NCBI GenBank assembly: GCA_963666935.1
Contig: OY762936.1
Location: 1,302,001-1,366,000, forward strand
Origin: G963666935 sp963666935
GTDB lineage: Bacteria > Bacillota > Clostridia > Christensenellales > CAG-138
DNA length: 64,000 bases
Reading direction: 5' to 3'
The translations under genes were made by a program, and so were the position numbers. The notes under the pieces are model-generated. The model made no database searches. It saw only the letters and a list, made by a program, of their open reading frames with translations, and had not been told where the DNA came from. Positions 17,363-25,712 of this stretch are shown here, piece after piece; within the stretch, counting starts at the first letter, position 1, and the number at the start of each line of letters is the position of its first letter.

Positions 17363-17433
17363 AAAGGTGGTAGATAAGGTGGCGGCCGTGGTCATCCTGC
17401 AGGGATACCTAGCCACCAATCCTAAACTGTAAA
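17294..17433 (+). repeat. Exact 70-bp tandem duplication at the 3' end of ruvX
   Basis: 17294-17363 and 17364-17433 are identical by direct reading, beginning AAGGTGGTAGATAAGG and ending just after the ruvX TAA. The second copy is untranslated and lies between the ruvX stop and the DUF1292 SD. The unit is not a multiple of three and has no spacer, so it is a simple duplication, either very recent or an assembly error. Confidence 0.95.
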
Positions 17434-17449
17434 GAGGAGAAGATAAGAT

Positions 17450-17728
17450 ATGGAAGAAGTGCTCAACGATATTGTATTGCTGGACGAGGACGGCCAGCCC
17501 AGCCGCTTTAAGCACCTGCTGACCTTCGATTACGAAGGCGCGCGGTTCATCGCCCTCACGCCGTTTTCGGAGCAGGAGGACGTGGAGGAAGAAGTGATCA
17601 TCCTTCAGGTGAAGCAGAAAGACGGCGAGGATGTTTATACGACGGTGGAGAGCGAAGTGCTGCTGGAGGAAGTGTTTGATCAGTTTCTGGAGCTGATGGA
17701 CGAAATCGAGGAAGAGAGCGACGACTGA
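17450..17728 (+). CDS. DUF1292 domain protein (YrzB family)
   Basis: A very acidic 92-residue cytoplasmic protein of the DUF1292/YrzB family, with the typical start DIVLLDEDGQ, a central beta-rich part (HLLTFDYEGARFIAL) and an acidic Asp/Glu-rich tail. Function is unknown, but the gene is almost always downstream of ireB and ruvX in Firmicutes, as here. GAGGAG SD is 10 nt before the ATG. The spacing to ruvX has been lengthened by the 70-bp duplication. Confidence 0.9.
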   Translation: MEEVLNDIVLLDEDGQPSRFKHLLTFDYEGARFIALTPFSEQEDVEEEVIILQVKQKDGEDVYTTVESEVLLEEVFDQFLELMDEIEEESDD

Positions 17729-17780
17729 ATTCAAGGGCGTGATTTTTCACTTTTTCCCTGATAAATAGGCAAATAATGTC

Positions 17781-17809
17781 TTGCAACAGCAAAGACGTTG
17801 TGTTATAAT
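17781..17809 (+). promoter_or_regulatory. Promoter of rpsB-tsf
   Basis: TTGCAA (17781-17786), 17-nt spacer, perfect TATAAT (17804-17809); start expected near 17816. Confidence 0.85.
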
Positions 17810-17815
17810 TCCATG

Positions 17816-17941
17816 CGTATGGGTATGCGTATGGAACGCATAAATCACACACCCGTGTGGATCCGCCGGTTCGTGCCTTTGACATGGGTCTCCGGCAGGA
17901 GAAGAAGCGCGGGGAGGAATAAAAACGAGGAGGATATTGTT
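17816..17941 (+). promoter_or_regulatory. Structured 5' leader of rpsB
   Basis: The transcript leader of about 126 nt contains several local complementarities: ATGCGT/ACGCAT repeats at 17813-17841, CACAC/GTGTG around 17847-17859, and GCCGG (17865-17869) with CCGGC (17892-17896). Ribosomal protein leaders of this size often mediate autoregulation by the encoded protein, here S2. This is inference; no known S2-binding motif was matched. A GAGGAGG SD ends the leader. Confidence 0.45.
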
Positions 17942-18676
17942 ATGTCAGTTATTTCCATGAAGCAACTATTGGAGGCCGGCGTACACTTCGGCCACCAGAC
18001 CCGCCGTTGGAACCCCAAGATGAAGGAATACATCTTCACCGAGCGCAACGGCATCTACATCATCGATCTGCAGAAGACGGTGAAAAAGGCGGAAGAAGCA
18101 TATAACTTCGTTCGCGAGCTCTCCGAAAACGGGGAAGATCTCTTGTTTATCGGTACAAAGAAGCAGGCGCAGGAGTCCATTGAGCAGGAAGCTCGGCGCT
18201 GCGGCATGTACTTCGTAAGCCAGCGCTGGCTGGGCGGCATGCTCACCAACTTCAAGACCATCCAAGCCCGCATTGGACGGCTGCGCAGGATCGAGAAGAT
18301 GGAAGCAGACGGCGACTTTGCCCTGCTGCCCAAGAAGGAAGTTATCAAGCTTAAGGCCGAGCAGGCAAAGCTGGAAAAGAACCTTTCCGGTATCAAGGAA
18401 ATGAAAAAGATTCCGGGTGCAGTATTTATCGTGGATCCCCGCAAGGAGCATATCGCCATACAAGAGGCTCGTACACTGGGAATTCCCGTGGTGGCCATCG
18501 TGGATACCAACTGCGATCCCGACGAGGTGGATTACCCTATCCCCGGCAATGACGACGCTATCCGCGCGGTGAAGCTCATCTCTTCCAAGATGGCGGACGC
18601 CATTATTGAGGGCCGTCAGGGCGAACAGATGGAAGCGGCTGCCGCCAACGAAGCGGAAGAAGCAGACGAGTTTTAA
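17942..18676 (+). CDS. rpsB: 30S ribosomal protein S2
   Basis: Structural protein of the small subunit. From ATG 17942 it is 244 residues with the S2 starts MKQLLEAGVHFGHQTRRWNP and the signature RNGIYIIDLQKT, plus RWLGGMLTNFKT. The frame is open farther upstream, but the SD at 17926-17933 and the family N-terminus fix the start. The C-terminal tail is acidic and alanine-rich. tsf follows after 35 nt. Confidence 0.98.
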   Translation: MSVISMKQLLEAGVHFGHQTRRWNPKMKEYIFTERNGIYIIDLQKTVKKAEEAYNFVRELSENGEDLLFIGTKKQAQESIEQEARRCGMYFVSQRWLGGMLTNFKTIQARIGRLRRIEKMEADGDFALLPKKEVIKLKAEQAKLEKNLSGIKEMKKIPGAVFIVDPRKEHIAIQEARTLGIPVVAIVDTNCDPDEVDYPIPGNDDAIRAVKLISSKMADAIIEGRQGEQMEAAAANEAEEADEF

Positions 18677-18711
18677 TATTGACTGTATCTGATCAGGAGG
18701 TTTATGCATAG

Positions 18712-19608
18712 ATGTTTACTGCGAAAGACGTAATGACGCTGCGCGAAATGAGCGGAGCTGGCATGATGGACTGTAAAAAGGCCCTCGTAGAGTGCGATGG
18801 CGACATGGATAAGGCCATGGATTATCTCCGGGAAAAGAGCCTGGCCGCTTCCGCTAAGAAGGCTGCCCGCATCGCCGCGGAAGGCATTGTATCCGGATAT
18901 GTATCCGACGATGCCAAGCTGGGCGTGATCGTGGAAGTGAATTGTGAGACCGACTTTGTGGCCAATACCGACGACTTTAAGGCTTTGGTGGCCTCTGTGG
19001 CTAAGTTGATTGCACAAAAGAACCCTGCGGATGTGGACGCTCTGATGGCGACCGACTGCGGTGACGGCACCGTTTCCGACATGATTACCCGCGCTGTGGC
19101 CAAGATCGGCGAAAAGATTAGCATCCGCCGCTTTGCCCGTGGTGAAGTGCAAAACGGCTGCGTGGATACTTATATCCACTTGGGCGGCAAAATTGGCGTT
19201 CTCCTAGAGGTTGCTACGCCCGATCCCGAAAAGGTCAAGGCTGTTATCCACGACGTTTCCATGCACATTGCAGCGGCGAAGCCCACTTGCCTCAACCGCG
19301 ACAACGTGAATCAGGAGGATCTGGAGAAAGAAAAAGAGATCCTTAAGGCGCAGGCGCTCAACGAGCCTAAGCCCAAGCCCATTAACATCATTGAAAAAAT
19401 GGTGGAAGGCCGCATCGCCAAGTATCTTAAGGAAGTATGCCTGCTGGAGCAGCCTTTTGTAAAGGACCCTGACCAGAGCGTCGGCCAGATGCTGAAGGCT
19501 GCCGGCGACGTGGAGATCATCCGGTTCTATCGCTTTGAGATGGGCGAAGGCCTTGAAAAGCGTCAGGATAACTTTGCCGATGAAGTAATGGGACAGATGA
19601 ATAAATAA
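18712..19608 (+). CDS. tsf: Translation elongation factor Ts
   Basis: Guanine-nucleotide exchange factor for EF-Tu. The 298-residue protein has the UBA-like N-terminus (VMTLREMSGAGMMDCKKAL) and the TDFVAN core that inserts into EF-Tu, and two dimerisation-type subdomains. AGGAGG SD lies 11 nt upstream. It ends the rpsB-tsf unit at a bidirectional terminator. Confidence 0.97.
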   Translation: MFTAKDVMTLREMSGAGMMDCKKALVECDGDMDKAMDYLREKSLAASAKKAARIAAEGIVSGYVSDDAKLGVIVEVNCETDFVANTDDFKALVASVAKLIAQKNPADVDALMATDCGDGTVSDMITRAVAKIGEKISIRRFARGEVQNGCVDTYIHLGGKIGVLLEVATPDPEKVKAVIHDVSMHIAAAKPTCLNRDNVNQEDLEKEKEILKAQALNEPKPKPINIIEKMVEGRIAKYLKEVCLLEQPFVKDPDQSVGQMLKAAGDVEIIRFYRFEMGEGLEKRQDNFADEVMGQMNK

Positions 19609-19631
19609 AAGAAGACAAATAAGACGGTATA

Positions 19632-19662
19632 AAAAATCCCTCGGCGACGCCGGGGGATTTTT
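19632..19662. terminator. Bidirectional terminator between tsf and gtrA-like gene
   Basis: AAAAATCCCTCGGC (19632-19645), 3-nt loop and its complement to 19662, with flanking A/T runs suited to both strands; one G-T pair in the stem. Confidence 0.9.
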
Positions 19663-20074
19663 AATCTCGAAAAGCGAAGAAGCGCTGACCTAGGTAATTG
19701 ACGACGGAGGAGAGGAACATTCCCGCCATCATGGCGAGGTCGTCCCGCATAGTCAGCGTGAGATCGGAGAGGATCCAGCGGACCAGCGGCTTTGCAAAGC
19801 CGAACCCCACGAAATACGCCGCTACGGTTACAATGAGGTAGGGTACTACCTGCTTGATGAAACGGCCCTTACTTTTAAAGGTGAAGTATTTGTTGAGAAT
19901 AAAGTCGCATATGCACATCACCACATAATTGGCCGCTGTGGAAAACCAATAGCTCAGGTGCAGCAAGTTATAGAGCACAAACATAATGGCGGCACCGAGA
20001 ACGGTGTTAAAGAGCCCAACCATAGCAAAGCGAAAAATTGAGGAATCCAACCATTTTTTTGCGGGCTCTTTCAT
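19661..20074 (-). CDS. GtrA-like four-helix membrane protein
   Basis: A 137-residue integral membrane protein with four hydrophobic helices (about 16-36, 42-63, 77-95, 110-130). It fits the GtrA family, proposed flippases or translocators of lipid-linked sugars for cell-surface glycosylation. The pattern RFAMVGLFNTVLG and LNKYFTFK are typical. AAGGAG SD 9 nt before ATG. It sits on the opposite strand between tsf and pyrH, interrupting an otherwise standard gene order. No partner glycosyltransferase is adjacent, so the transported lipid is unknown. Confidence 0.85.
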   Translation of the reverse strand: MKEPAKKWLDSSIFRFAMVGLFNTVLGAAIMFVLYNLLHLSYWFSTAANYVVMCICDFILNKYFTFKSKGRFIKQVVPYLIVTVAAYFVGFGFAKPLVRWILSDLTLTMRDDLAMMAGMFLSSVVNYLGQRFFAFRD

Positions 20075-20100
20075 GCAGTCACTCTCCTTACACGCCTTCT

Positions 20101-20129
20101 ATTGTATGAAAAATTGCGGCGTTCGTCAA
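20101..20129 (-). promoter_or_regulatory. Promoter of gtrA-like gene
   Basis: On the minus strand TTGACG (20129-20124) and TACAAT (20106-20101) are 17 nt apart. Confidence 0.72.
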
Positions 20130-20159
20130 TAAGTTTGAGTAGAAGCGTATCGGTAAATA

Positions 20160-20168
20160 TGATACAAT
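20160..20168 (+). promoter_or_regulatory. Extended -10 promoter element before pyrH
   Basis: TG at 20160-20161, one base, then TACAAT (20163-20168): an extended -10 without a clear -35 at 17 nt. Start would be near 20175. Confidence 0.5.
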
Positions 20169-20190
20169 ACAGAAAAACAAAAGGAAAGAA

Positions 20191-20913
20191 ATGAATATGA
20201 CGAATGGATTGCGATACAGGCGAATCTCCCTGAAGCTTTCTGGCGAGGCCATGGGCGGCAACGGGGAAACGCTGGACTTTTTAAAGGTTGAGGAGATCGC
20301 GCTCCAGCTCCTTCGGCTACAGGAATACGGTGTGGAGATGGGCGTTACCATTGGCGGTGGAAATATATGGCGCGGCCGCTCCGGCGGAAAGATGGAGCGA
20401 AACCGGGCCGACCATATGGGAATGTTGGCCACGGTGATCAACGCCCTTGCGTTGCAGGACTGCCTTTTGCAGCTAGGTGCTCCAACACTTGTGCTTTCCT
20501 CGGTGGACATGCCTCGCGTTGCGGACAATTATTCTTCTCGGGCGGCCAGGGCCGCGCTGGGTATGGGCAAGATTGTGATTTTCGCGGGCGGGAGCGGCCT
20601 CCCTTTCTTTTCTACGGACACCGCGGCGGCGCTTAAGGCTGCGGAAATCGACGCGGATGTGCTGCTTCTCGCCAAGAACGTGGATGCGATTTACTCAGCG
20701 GATCCCAAAGTGGATCCAAATGCCGTGCGCTACAGCCACCTAAGCTACGACCAAGTTATAAAAAACGAACTGAAAGCCGCGGATCTTACTGCCATTACGA
20801 TTTGCAGGGGGCAAAACATTCCCATTTTGGCGTTTGCCATGGCGGGAAACGACAACATCCTGCGTGCGGTGAAAGGTGAACAAATTGGCACGCTGATTGA
20901 CAACCAAGGATGA
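20191..20913 (+). CDS. pyrH: UMP kinase
   Basis: Phosphorylates UMP to UDP with ATP; hexameric bacterial amino-acid kinase-fold enzyme. The 240-residue protein has the N-terminal LKLSGEAM, the TIGGGNIWRGR loop, MGMLATVINALALQD and TDTAAALKAAEI. ATG 20191 is preceded by AAGGAAAG; an ATG two codons later is also possible. First gene of the pyrH-frr-uppS-dxr-rseP-ispG-polC series. Confidence 0.97.
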   Translation: MNMTNGLRYRRISLKLSGEAMGGNGETLDFLKVEEIALQLLRLQEYGVEMGVTIGGGNIWRGRSGGKMERNRADHMGMLATVINALALQDCLLQLGAPTLVLSSVDMPRVADNYSSRAARAALGMGKIVIFAGGSGLPFFSTDTAAALKAAEIDADVLLLAKNVDAIYSADPKVDPNAVRYSHLSYDQVIKNELKAADLTAITICRGQNIPILAFAMAGNDNILRAVKGEQIGTLIDNQG

Positions 20914-20974
20914 GGTTTAGTAAAATAAATTCGATGCACAAAGGGAATGAAAGTTCAAAACAGGAGGCAAGACG

Positions 20975-21526
20975 ATGGATACTGTTGCAATTGCAAAGGA
21001 TAAAATGATGAAGACCATTGGAGTGCTGGAACGGGAACTGGCCGGGCTTCGTGCGGGTCGGGCTAATCCTCAGGCGCTGGATCGCATTATGGCGAATTAT
21101 TACGGTACACCCACCCCCATTAACCAGATGGGCAACATTTCCTCACCAGAGCCAAGACTGCTAACGATCACTCCATATGATGCATCCATGATCAAGGAGA
21201 TTGAGAAGGCGATCCAGAAATCGGATCTGGGCATCAACCCCGCCAATGACGGCAAGTTTATCCGGCTGGTGTTCCCTGAACTCACGGAAGAGCGCCGCAG
21301 AGAACTTGTGAAGGTTGTGCACAAGAAAGGTGAAGAGGTCAAGGTAGCCATTCGTTCTATTCGCCGGGATGCGAACGACCACATCGACAAGCAGAAAAAG
21401 GACGGAGAGCTTACCGAGGACGACCAGAAACAGATGAAGGATCAGGTGCAGAAGGTTACAGATTCTTACATCAAGGACATCGACAAGATCCTCGCCGACA
21501 AGGAAAAGGAGATACTTGCGGTTTGA
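20975..21526 (+). CDS. frr: Ribosome recycling factor
   Basis: Splits post-termination ribosomes together with EF-G. The 183-residue, highly charged helical protein has the conserved LRAGRANP and YGTPTPINQ blocks, and the C-terminal ILADKEKEIL. AGGAGG SD upstream. Its stop codon overlaps the TTG start of the next small gene. Confidence 0.97.
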   Translation: MDTVAIAKDKMMKTIGVLERELAGLRAGRANPQALDRIMANYYGTPTPINQMGNISSPEPRLLTITPYDASMIKEIEKAIQKSDLGINPANDGKFIRLVFPELTEERRRELVKVVHKKGEEVKVAIRSIRRDANDHIDKQKKDGELTEDDQKQMKDQVQKVTDSYIKDIDKILADKEKEILAV

Positions 21527-21717
21527 TTTCCGTATTGGGATATGAGCTTGCCCACGCCATTGAACTGCTGGAAGCGGAAGGCTATACGGTGACCTGTGTG
21601 GAAACCCGCAGCCGCAAAGGGGTGGAAGGCAACGAAGCGCGGGTGGTGCGGGAACGTATTTCACACGGCCAAGCTGAACTGGTTTACGCGGTCTTTTTGA
21701 CCGAAATTGGGGGATAG
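21523..21717 (+). CDS. Conserved small protein between frr and uppS
   Basis: A 64-residue protein beginning at TTG 21523, overlapping the frr stop by 3 nt; GGAG at 21508-21511 is the likely SD and the overlap suggests coupling. No membrane segment. The sequence (SVLGYELAHAIELLEAEGY, VVRERI) is ordered and codon use resembles the neighbours. A short unannotated gene at this position is common in Clostridia, but I cannot name its function. The stop codon lies inside the hairpin that follows. Confidence 0.7.
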   Translation: MISVLGYELAHAIELLEAEGYTVTCVETRSRKGVEGNEARVVRERISHGQAELVYAVFLTEIGG

Positions 21718-21737
21718 GGGAAAGCTATCCCTCTTTT
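21709..21737 (+). terminator. Weak terminator/attenuator before uppS
   Basis: GGGATAG (21711-21717) pairs with CTATCCC (21725-21731), extendable by a G-T and a G-C pair, and is followed by TCTTTT. It overlaps the stop of the small gene and may reduce transcription into uppS. Confidence 0.55.
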
Positions 21738-21763
21738 CATCATAGAATAGGGACTGGAGCATT

Positions 21764-22483
21764 ATGGCGAGAATTGATCCGAAGACGCTGGGTTTGGCAC
21801 CGTCGCTACCCGGGCATGTTGGCATCATCATGGACGGCAACGGACGCTGGGCCACAAAACGCGGACTCCCCCGTAAACTGGGGCACCGGGCAGGCTTGGA
21901 GCGGCTTCGCGGTCTGATTCGGCTGTCCTCAGACATGGGCATTGAGGTGCTTTCGCTTTACGCTTTTTCCACGGAAAACTGGAAACGGGGTGAGATGGAG
22001 CTTCGCGCGCTGTTCGCCCTGTTTATGGAGTACTTCCTTTCTGAGCTGGAGGAGCTACACAAAGAGAACGTATGCATCCGTATTTTGGGAGACATGAGCG
22101 CCTTTTCACAAAATATGCAGCGGGCCATGGCGGAGGCCGAGGCAAAGACCCGGGCGAACACGGGGCTGAAGCTGAACATTGCCCTCAATTATGGCAGTCG
22201 GGCGGAAGTTGTGCGGGCGGTGAACCTGCTGATAAAAAAGGGAGAAGAGGCGGACGATGCGGCGCTTATGGGAGCGCTATACACCGCAGGACTTCCCGAT
22301 GTGGATCTAGTGATCCGCACAGCGGGAGAGCAGCGCCTCTCCAATTTTATGCTGCTGCAGGCAGCCTACGCGGAGCTTGTGTTTGCCCCGGAGACCTTTC
22401 CGGATTTTTCGGACGAAGCGTATATCCGCTGCATCAAGGAATTTCAGACGCGCACACGAAGGTTTGGCGCGGTGGTGGAGTAA
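21764..22483 (+). CDS. uppS: Undecaprenyl diphosphate synthase (cis-prenyltransferase)
   Basis: Condenses isopentenyl diphosphate onto farnesyl diphosphate to make the C55 carrier lipid of wall synthesis. The 239-residue protein has the catalytic HVGIIMDGNGRWA motif (Asp near 24), LSLYAFSTENW, and the C-terminal RTAGEQRLSNF; the usual residue after RT is Ser, here Ala, a minor change. Followed after only 3 nt by dxr; the cdsA gene normally between them is missing. Confidence 0.95.
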   Translation: MARIDPKTLGLAPSLPGHVGIIMDGNGRWATKRGLPRKLGHRAGLERLRGLIRLSSDMGIEVLSLYAFSTENWKRGEMELRALFALFMEYFLSELEELHKENVCIRILGDMSAFSQNMQRAMAEAEAKTRANTGLKLNIALNYGSRAEVVRAVNLLIKKGEEADDAALMGALYTAGLPDVDLVIRTAGEQRLSNFMLLQAAYAELVFAPETFPDFSDEAYIRCIKEFQTRTRRFGAVVE

Positions 22484-22486
22484 ACT

Positions 22487-23626
22487 ATGAAAAGAATTGC
22501 GGTGCTAGGTTCCACAGGCTCCATCGGAAGGCAAACGCTGGACGTGGTGCGGGCGAACCCGGATGAATTTAAAATCATTGCCCTTTGCGCGGGTACCAAC
22601 GCGGCGCTCCTCGCCCGGCAGGCGGAGGAATTTTGCCCTGTGTACCTCGGCATGACGGAGGAAACGGCCCATAGTGCGCTTATGGCCAACCATGTGCGGG
22701 GCGAGCTGATTGTTGGCCCCATGGCGGCGGAAACCATTGCGTCGCTGCCAGAGGCGGATTTGATCGTAAACGGCATCAGCGGGTTTTCCGGCATGGCACC
22801 GCTGCTTGCGGCGCTGGAGGCGGAAAAGACCGTTGCGCTGGCCAACAAGGAGAGCATCGTTTGCGCCCACGCGCTGGTGGATGAAGCCCTGAAGCGGGGC
22901 GGGCAGATTTTGCCAGTGGACAGCGAGCAGAGCGCCATCTTCCAGTGCCTGCAGGCGGGAAGGAAAGAGGACATTGCGCGGCTGATTCTCACCGCTTCCG
23001 GCGGCCCTTTCTGGAACCTTACCAAAGAACAGCTTCGAGAAGTTTCGCCTGAGCAGGCGGGAAAGCACCCCACTTGGAACATGGGGAAAAAGATTACTAT
23101 CGACTCGGCCAGTCTCTTCAACAAGGGGCTGGAGATTATGGAGGCCAGCTATCTTTTCGGCATCGGCGGCGAACGGATTTCCGTACTGGTACATCCGGAA
23201 TCCATCGTACATTCTCTGGTAGAATATCAGGACGGCAGTACGCTGGCACAGCTGTCACGGCCGGATATGCGCTTAGCCATCCAGTACGCGCTGACCTATC
23301 CGCACAGGCAGCCTTCCGATTTTGGCAGGCTGCGGTTGGAGGAGGCGGGAACGCTCACCTTCTTCGCGCCGGATAGAGACCGATTCCCGGCGATTCCGCT
23401 GGCTTATGAAGCACTCCGGGAAGGAGCGGTGCTGCCCATCGTATACAACGGCGCCAACGAGGCGGCGGTGGCGGCATTTTTAAGGGGGGAAATACGCTTT
23501 ACGGACATTTCCGTATGCGTGGAATATGCTATGGCGCACATCCGGGCACAGAGGCCCAAATGCGCAGGCGACATCTATGAAATTGACAGACAGGCGAGGG
23601 AGCTCGCCGGAAAGGCAAACCATTGA
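22487..23626 (+). CDS. dxr: 1-deoxy-D-xylulose 5-phosphate reductoisomerase
   Basis: Second enzyme of the MEP isoprenoid pathway. The 379-residue protein shows the NADPH-binding LGSTGSIGRQTLDV start, ALANKES and the metal-binding PVDSEQSAIFQ block, then SGGPFW and the active-site PTWNMGKKITIDSA loop. Length is normal. Together with ispG two genes downstream it supplies prenyl diphosphates for uppS. rseP starts at an overlapping TTG. Confidence 0.97.
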   Translation: MKRIAVLGSTGSIGRQTLDVVRANPDEFKIIALCAGTNAALLARQAEEFCPVYLGMTEETAHSALMANHVRGELIVGPMAAETIASLPEADLIVNGISGFSGMAPLLAALEAEKTVALANKESIVCAHALVDEALKRGGQILPVDSEQSAIFQCLQAGRKEDIARLILTASGGPFWNLTKEQLREVSPEQAGKHPTWNMGKKITIDSASLFNKGLEIMEASYLFGIGGERISVLVHPESIVHSLVEYQDGSTLAQLSRPDMRLAIQYALTYPHRQPSDFGRLRLEEAGTLTFFAPDRDRFPAIPLAYEALREGAVLPIVYNGANEAAVAAFLRGEIRFTDISVCVEYAMAHIRAQRPKCAGDIYEIDRQARELAGKANH

Positions 23627-24657
23627 CAAGCGTAATTTCAATTATTGGCGCACTGCTGGTGCTGACGGCACTGGTATTCGTGCATGAACTGGGACATTAT
23701 ACGGCGGGCCGGATCCTTGGGTTCCGGATTCTTGAATTTGCCATCGGCATGGGGCCCGTGATCCTGCACAAGGAAGTGGGCGGGATCAGCTATGCTGTGC
23801 GGCTGCTCCCCATCGGCGGGAGCTGCAAGTTCCACGGGGAGGACGAGGGCGTTTCAGATTCCACCTCCTTCAATGCGCAGAAGGTTTGGAAGCGCATGAT
23901 CGTGGTGCTGGCGGGACCGTTTATGAACGTGGTATTCGCCGTGCTCATCGCCATGGCTATTTTGATGAGTTATGGGGATTACATGGGCGAGATTCTGGAA
24001 TTTAACAAGGAGAACGCCCCGGCGCAGGAGGCCGGAATGCAGGTGGGGGATGTGATTGTGGCCATAGATGGCAAGGAGATCATGTACTACGCCTTGACCA
24101 TTGACGCCATTATGGCTGCGGACAGCGACGAGGCGCGCATTACCGTGCTGCGGGATGGGGAGCGGCTTACCTTCACAGCACACAACATCTACGACCAGAC
24201 ACAAGGGAAAAACGTGCTGGGCATCACCATATCGCCCGTGCGCATCAGCTACGGATTTTTTGGCGCTGCAAAACACTCGGTGGCTTACGTTTGGGCCATG
24301 CTGCAAGAGATGCTTCGCTTTTTGGGCAGCATATTCACCCAAGGCATAAGCCGGGGAGAAATTGCGGGTCCAGTGGGAACCATCAGCATCATCGGCCAGG
24401 CGGTGCGGGATGGGGTTGAAACGGTACTTCGCATCGGCGTGCTCATCAGCGCAAACCTGGCGCTGATCAATGTGCTACCTCTGCCTGCGCTGGACGGGGG
24501 CCGGTTTATATTTATGGTGGTGGAGCTCATACGGGGCAAACCGGTGCCGCCGGAAGCGGAAGGCAAAATTCACTTCGCGGGGCTGATGCTGCTTTTTGCG
24601 GTGCTCATCTTGCTGACGGTGCAGGATATTTCCACGATCATAGGAGGATTCAGATGA
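23623..24657 (+). CDS. rseP: Site-2 intramembrane zinc protease RseP/RasP
   Basis: Intramembrane metalloprotease for regulated proteolysis of anti-sigma factors and signal peptides. The 344-residue protein has HELGHY (HExxH) within the first membrane helix, a PDZ domain at about 120-200 (AGMQVGDVIVAIDG), and the second zinc motif NVLPLPALDGGRF in the C-terminal membrane part. TTG 23623 overlaps the dxr stop and has GGAAAGG 7 nt upstream. Substrate not predictable here. Confidence 0.94.
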   Translation: MTSVISIIGALLVLTALVFVHELGHYTAGRILGFRILEFAIGMGPVILHKEVGGISYAVRLLPIGGSCKFHGEDEGVSDSTSFNAQKVWKRMIVVLAGPFMNVVFAVLIAMAILMSYGDYMGEILEFNKENAPAQEAGMQVGDVIVAIDGKEIMYYALTIDAIMAADSDEARITVLRDGERLTFTAHNIYDQTQGKNVLGITISPVRISYGFFGAAKHSVAYVWAMLQEMLRFLGSIFTQGISRGEIAGPVGTISIIGQAVRDGVETVLRIGVLISANLALINVLPLPALDGGRFIFMVVELIRGKPVPPEAEGKIHFAGLMLLFAVLILLTVQDISTIIGGFR

Positions 24658-25703
24658 CCAAACGCGTGATGGTGGGGGCTGTGCCCATCGGAGGAGGCGC
24701 ACCCGTTAGCATCCAATCCATGACTAATACAGATATGGCGGATGTTGCCGCTACCGTAAACCAGATCCTGGGCCTGGAGGCAGCTGGCTGCGAGATCGTA
24801 CGCGCATCGGTATACGACGAGGCCTGTGCCAAAGCCATCGGTGAAATCAAAAGACAGATTCACATTCCCCTCGTAGCGGATATCCATTTTGATTACCGTC
24901 TGGCAATTGCCGCCGTGGAAAACGGCGCGGACAAGCTGCGGTTCAACCCGGGGAACATCGGGGGTGAGGCAAAGGTGCGGGAACTGACGGCCGCGGCAAA
25001 AGAGCATGGCGTGCCCATTCGCATCGGTGTCAACGCGGGCTCACTGGAAAAGGACCTTCTGCGGCGCTATGGGGGGCCTACACCGGAGGCCATGGTAGAA
25101 AGCGCTCTAAACCACACGGCGATTTTAGAGCGGGAGAATTTTGAAGAGATCATCATCTCCCTCAAGGCATCCAACGTGCGTGATACGGTTTCGGCCAATC
25201 GGCTGATTCGAACCCGGTGCAGCTACCCGTTACACATCGGCATTACAGAGGCGGGAGCGGGGGAAAGCGCTGTGGTGAAATCCGCCTGCGGCCTGGGCGC
25301 CCTGCTGATGGACGGCATTGGCGATACCATACGGGTTTCCATTACCGGAGATCCTGTACAGGAAGTAGAGGCCGCAAAGCTGATCCTCAAATCCATGGGC
25401 CTTCGCAAAAAGGGCTTAGAGGTGATTTCCTGCCCCACCTGCGGACGAACCTGCATAGACCTTCTTGCCGCGGTGCAAAAGGTGGAACGGGAGCTTCATG
25501 TGGAAGAAGGATATTTGAAGGTGGCGGTGATGGGGTGCGTGGTAAACGGCCCCGGCGAGGCTAGAGAAGCGGATATCGGTGTGGCATTCGGCAAAAGCGG
25601 CTGCGCCATGTTCAAGAACGGGGCACAGTACCGGACGGTGCCCATGGAGACTGCTGTGGACGAACTGATTCAAGATGCAAAGGAGCTGCTCAAAGAGCGT
25701 TAA
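24654..25703 (+). CDS. ispG: (E)-4-hydroxy-3-methylbut-2-enyl-diphosphate synthase
   Basis: Penultimate MEP-pathway enzyme with a [4Fe-4S] cluster. The 349-residue protein has the N-terminal SIQSMTNTDT-like block (here SIQSMTNTDM), DIHFDYRLA, and the cluster cysteines in SCPTCGRTC and GCVVNGPGEA. Bacterial short form, no insertion domain. ATG overlaps the rseP stop (ATGA). Confidence 0.97.
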   Translation: MTKRVMVGAVPIGGGAPVSIQSMTNTDMADVAATVNQILGLEAAGCEIVRASVYDEACAKAIGEIKRQIHIPLVADIHFDYRLAIAAVENGADKLRFNPGNIGGEAKVRELTAAAKEHGVPIRIGVNAGSLEKDLLRRYGGPTPEAMVESALNHTAILERENFEEIIISLKASNVRDTVSANRLIRTRCSYPLHIGITEAGAGESAVVKSACGLGALLMDGIGDTIRVSITGDPVQEVEAAKLILKSMGLRKKGLEVISCPTCGRTCIDLLAAVQKVERELHVEEGYLKVAVMGCVVNGPGEAREADIGVAFGKSGCAMFKNGAQYRTVPMETAVDELIQDAKELLKER

Positions 25704-25712
25704 TCGGAATAG

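Noticed and set aside
17294..17433. Mobile-element target duplication
   Set aside because: No element between the copies, no inverted repeats, and 70 bp is too long for a typical target duplication.
17798..17941. 48-codon N-terminal extension of rpsB
   Set aside because: It starts inside the promoter -10 region; the ATG at 17942 has an SD and the normal S2 start.
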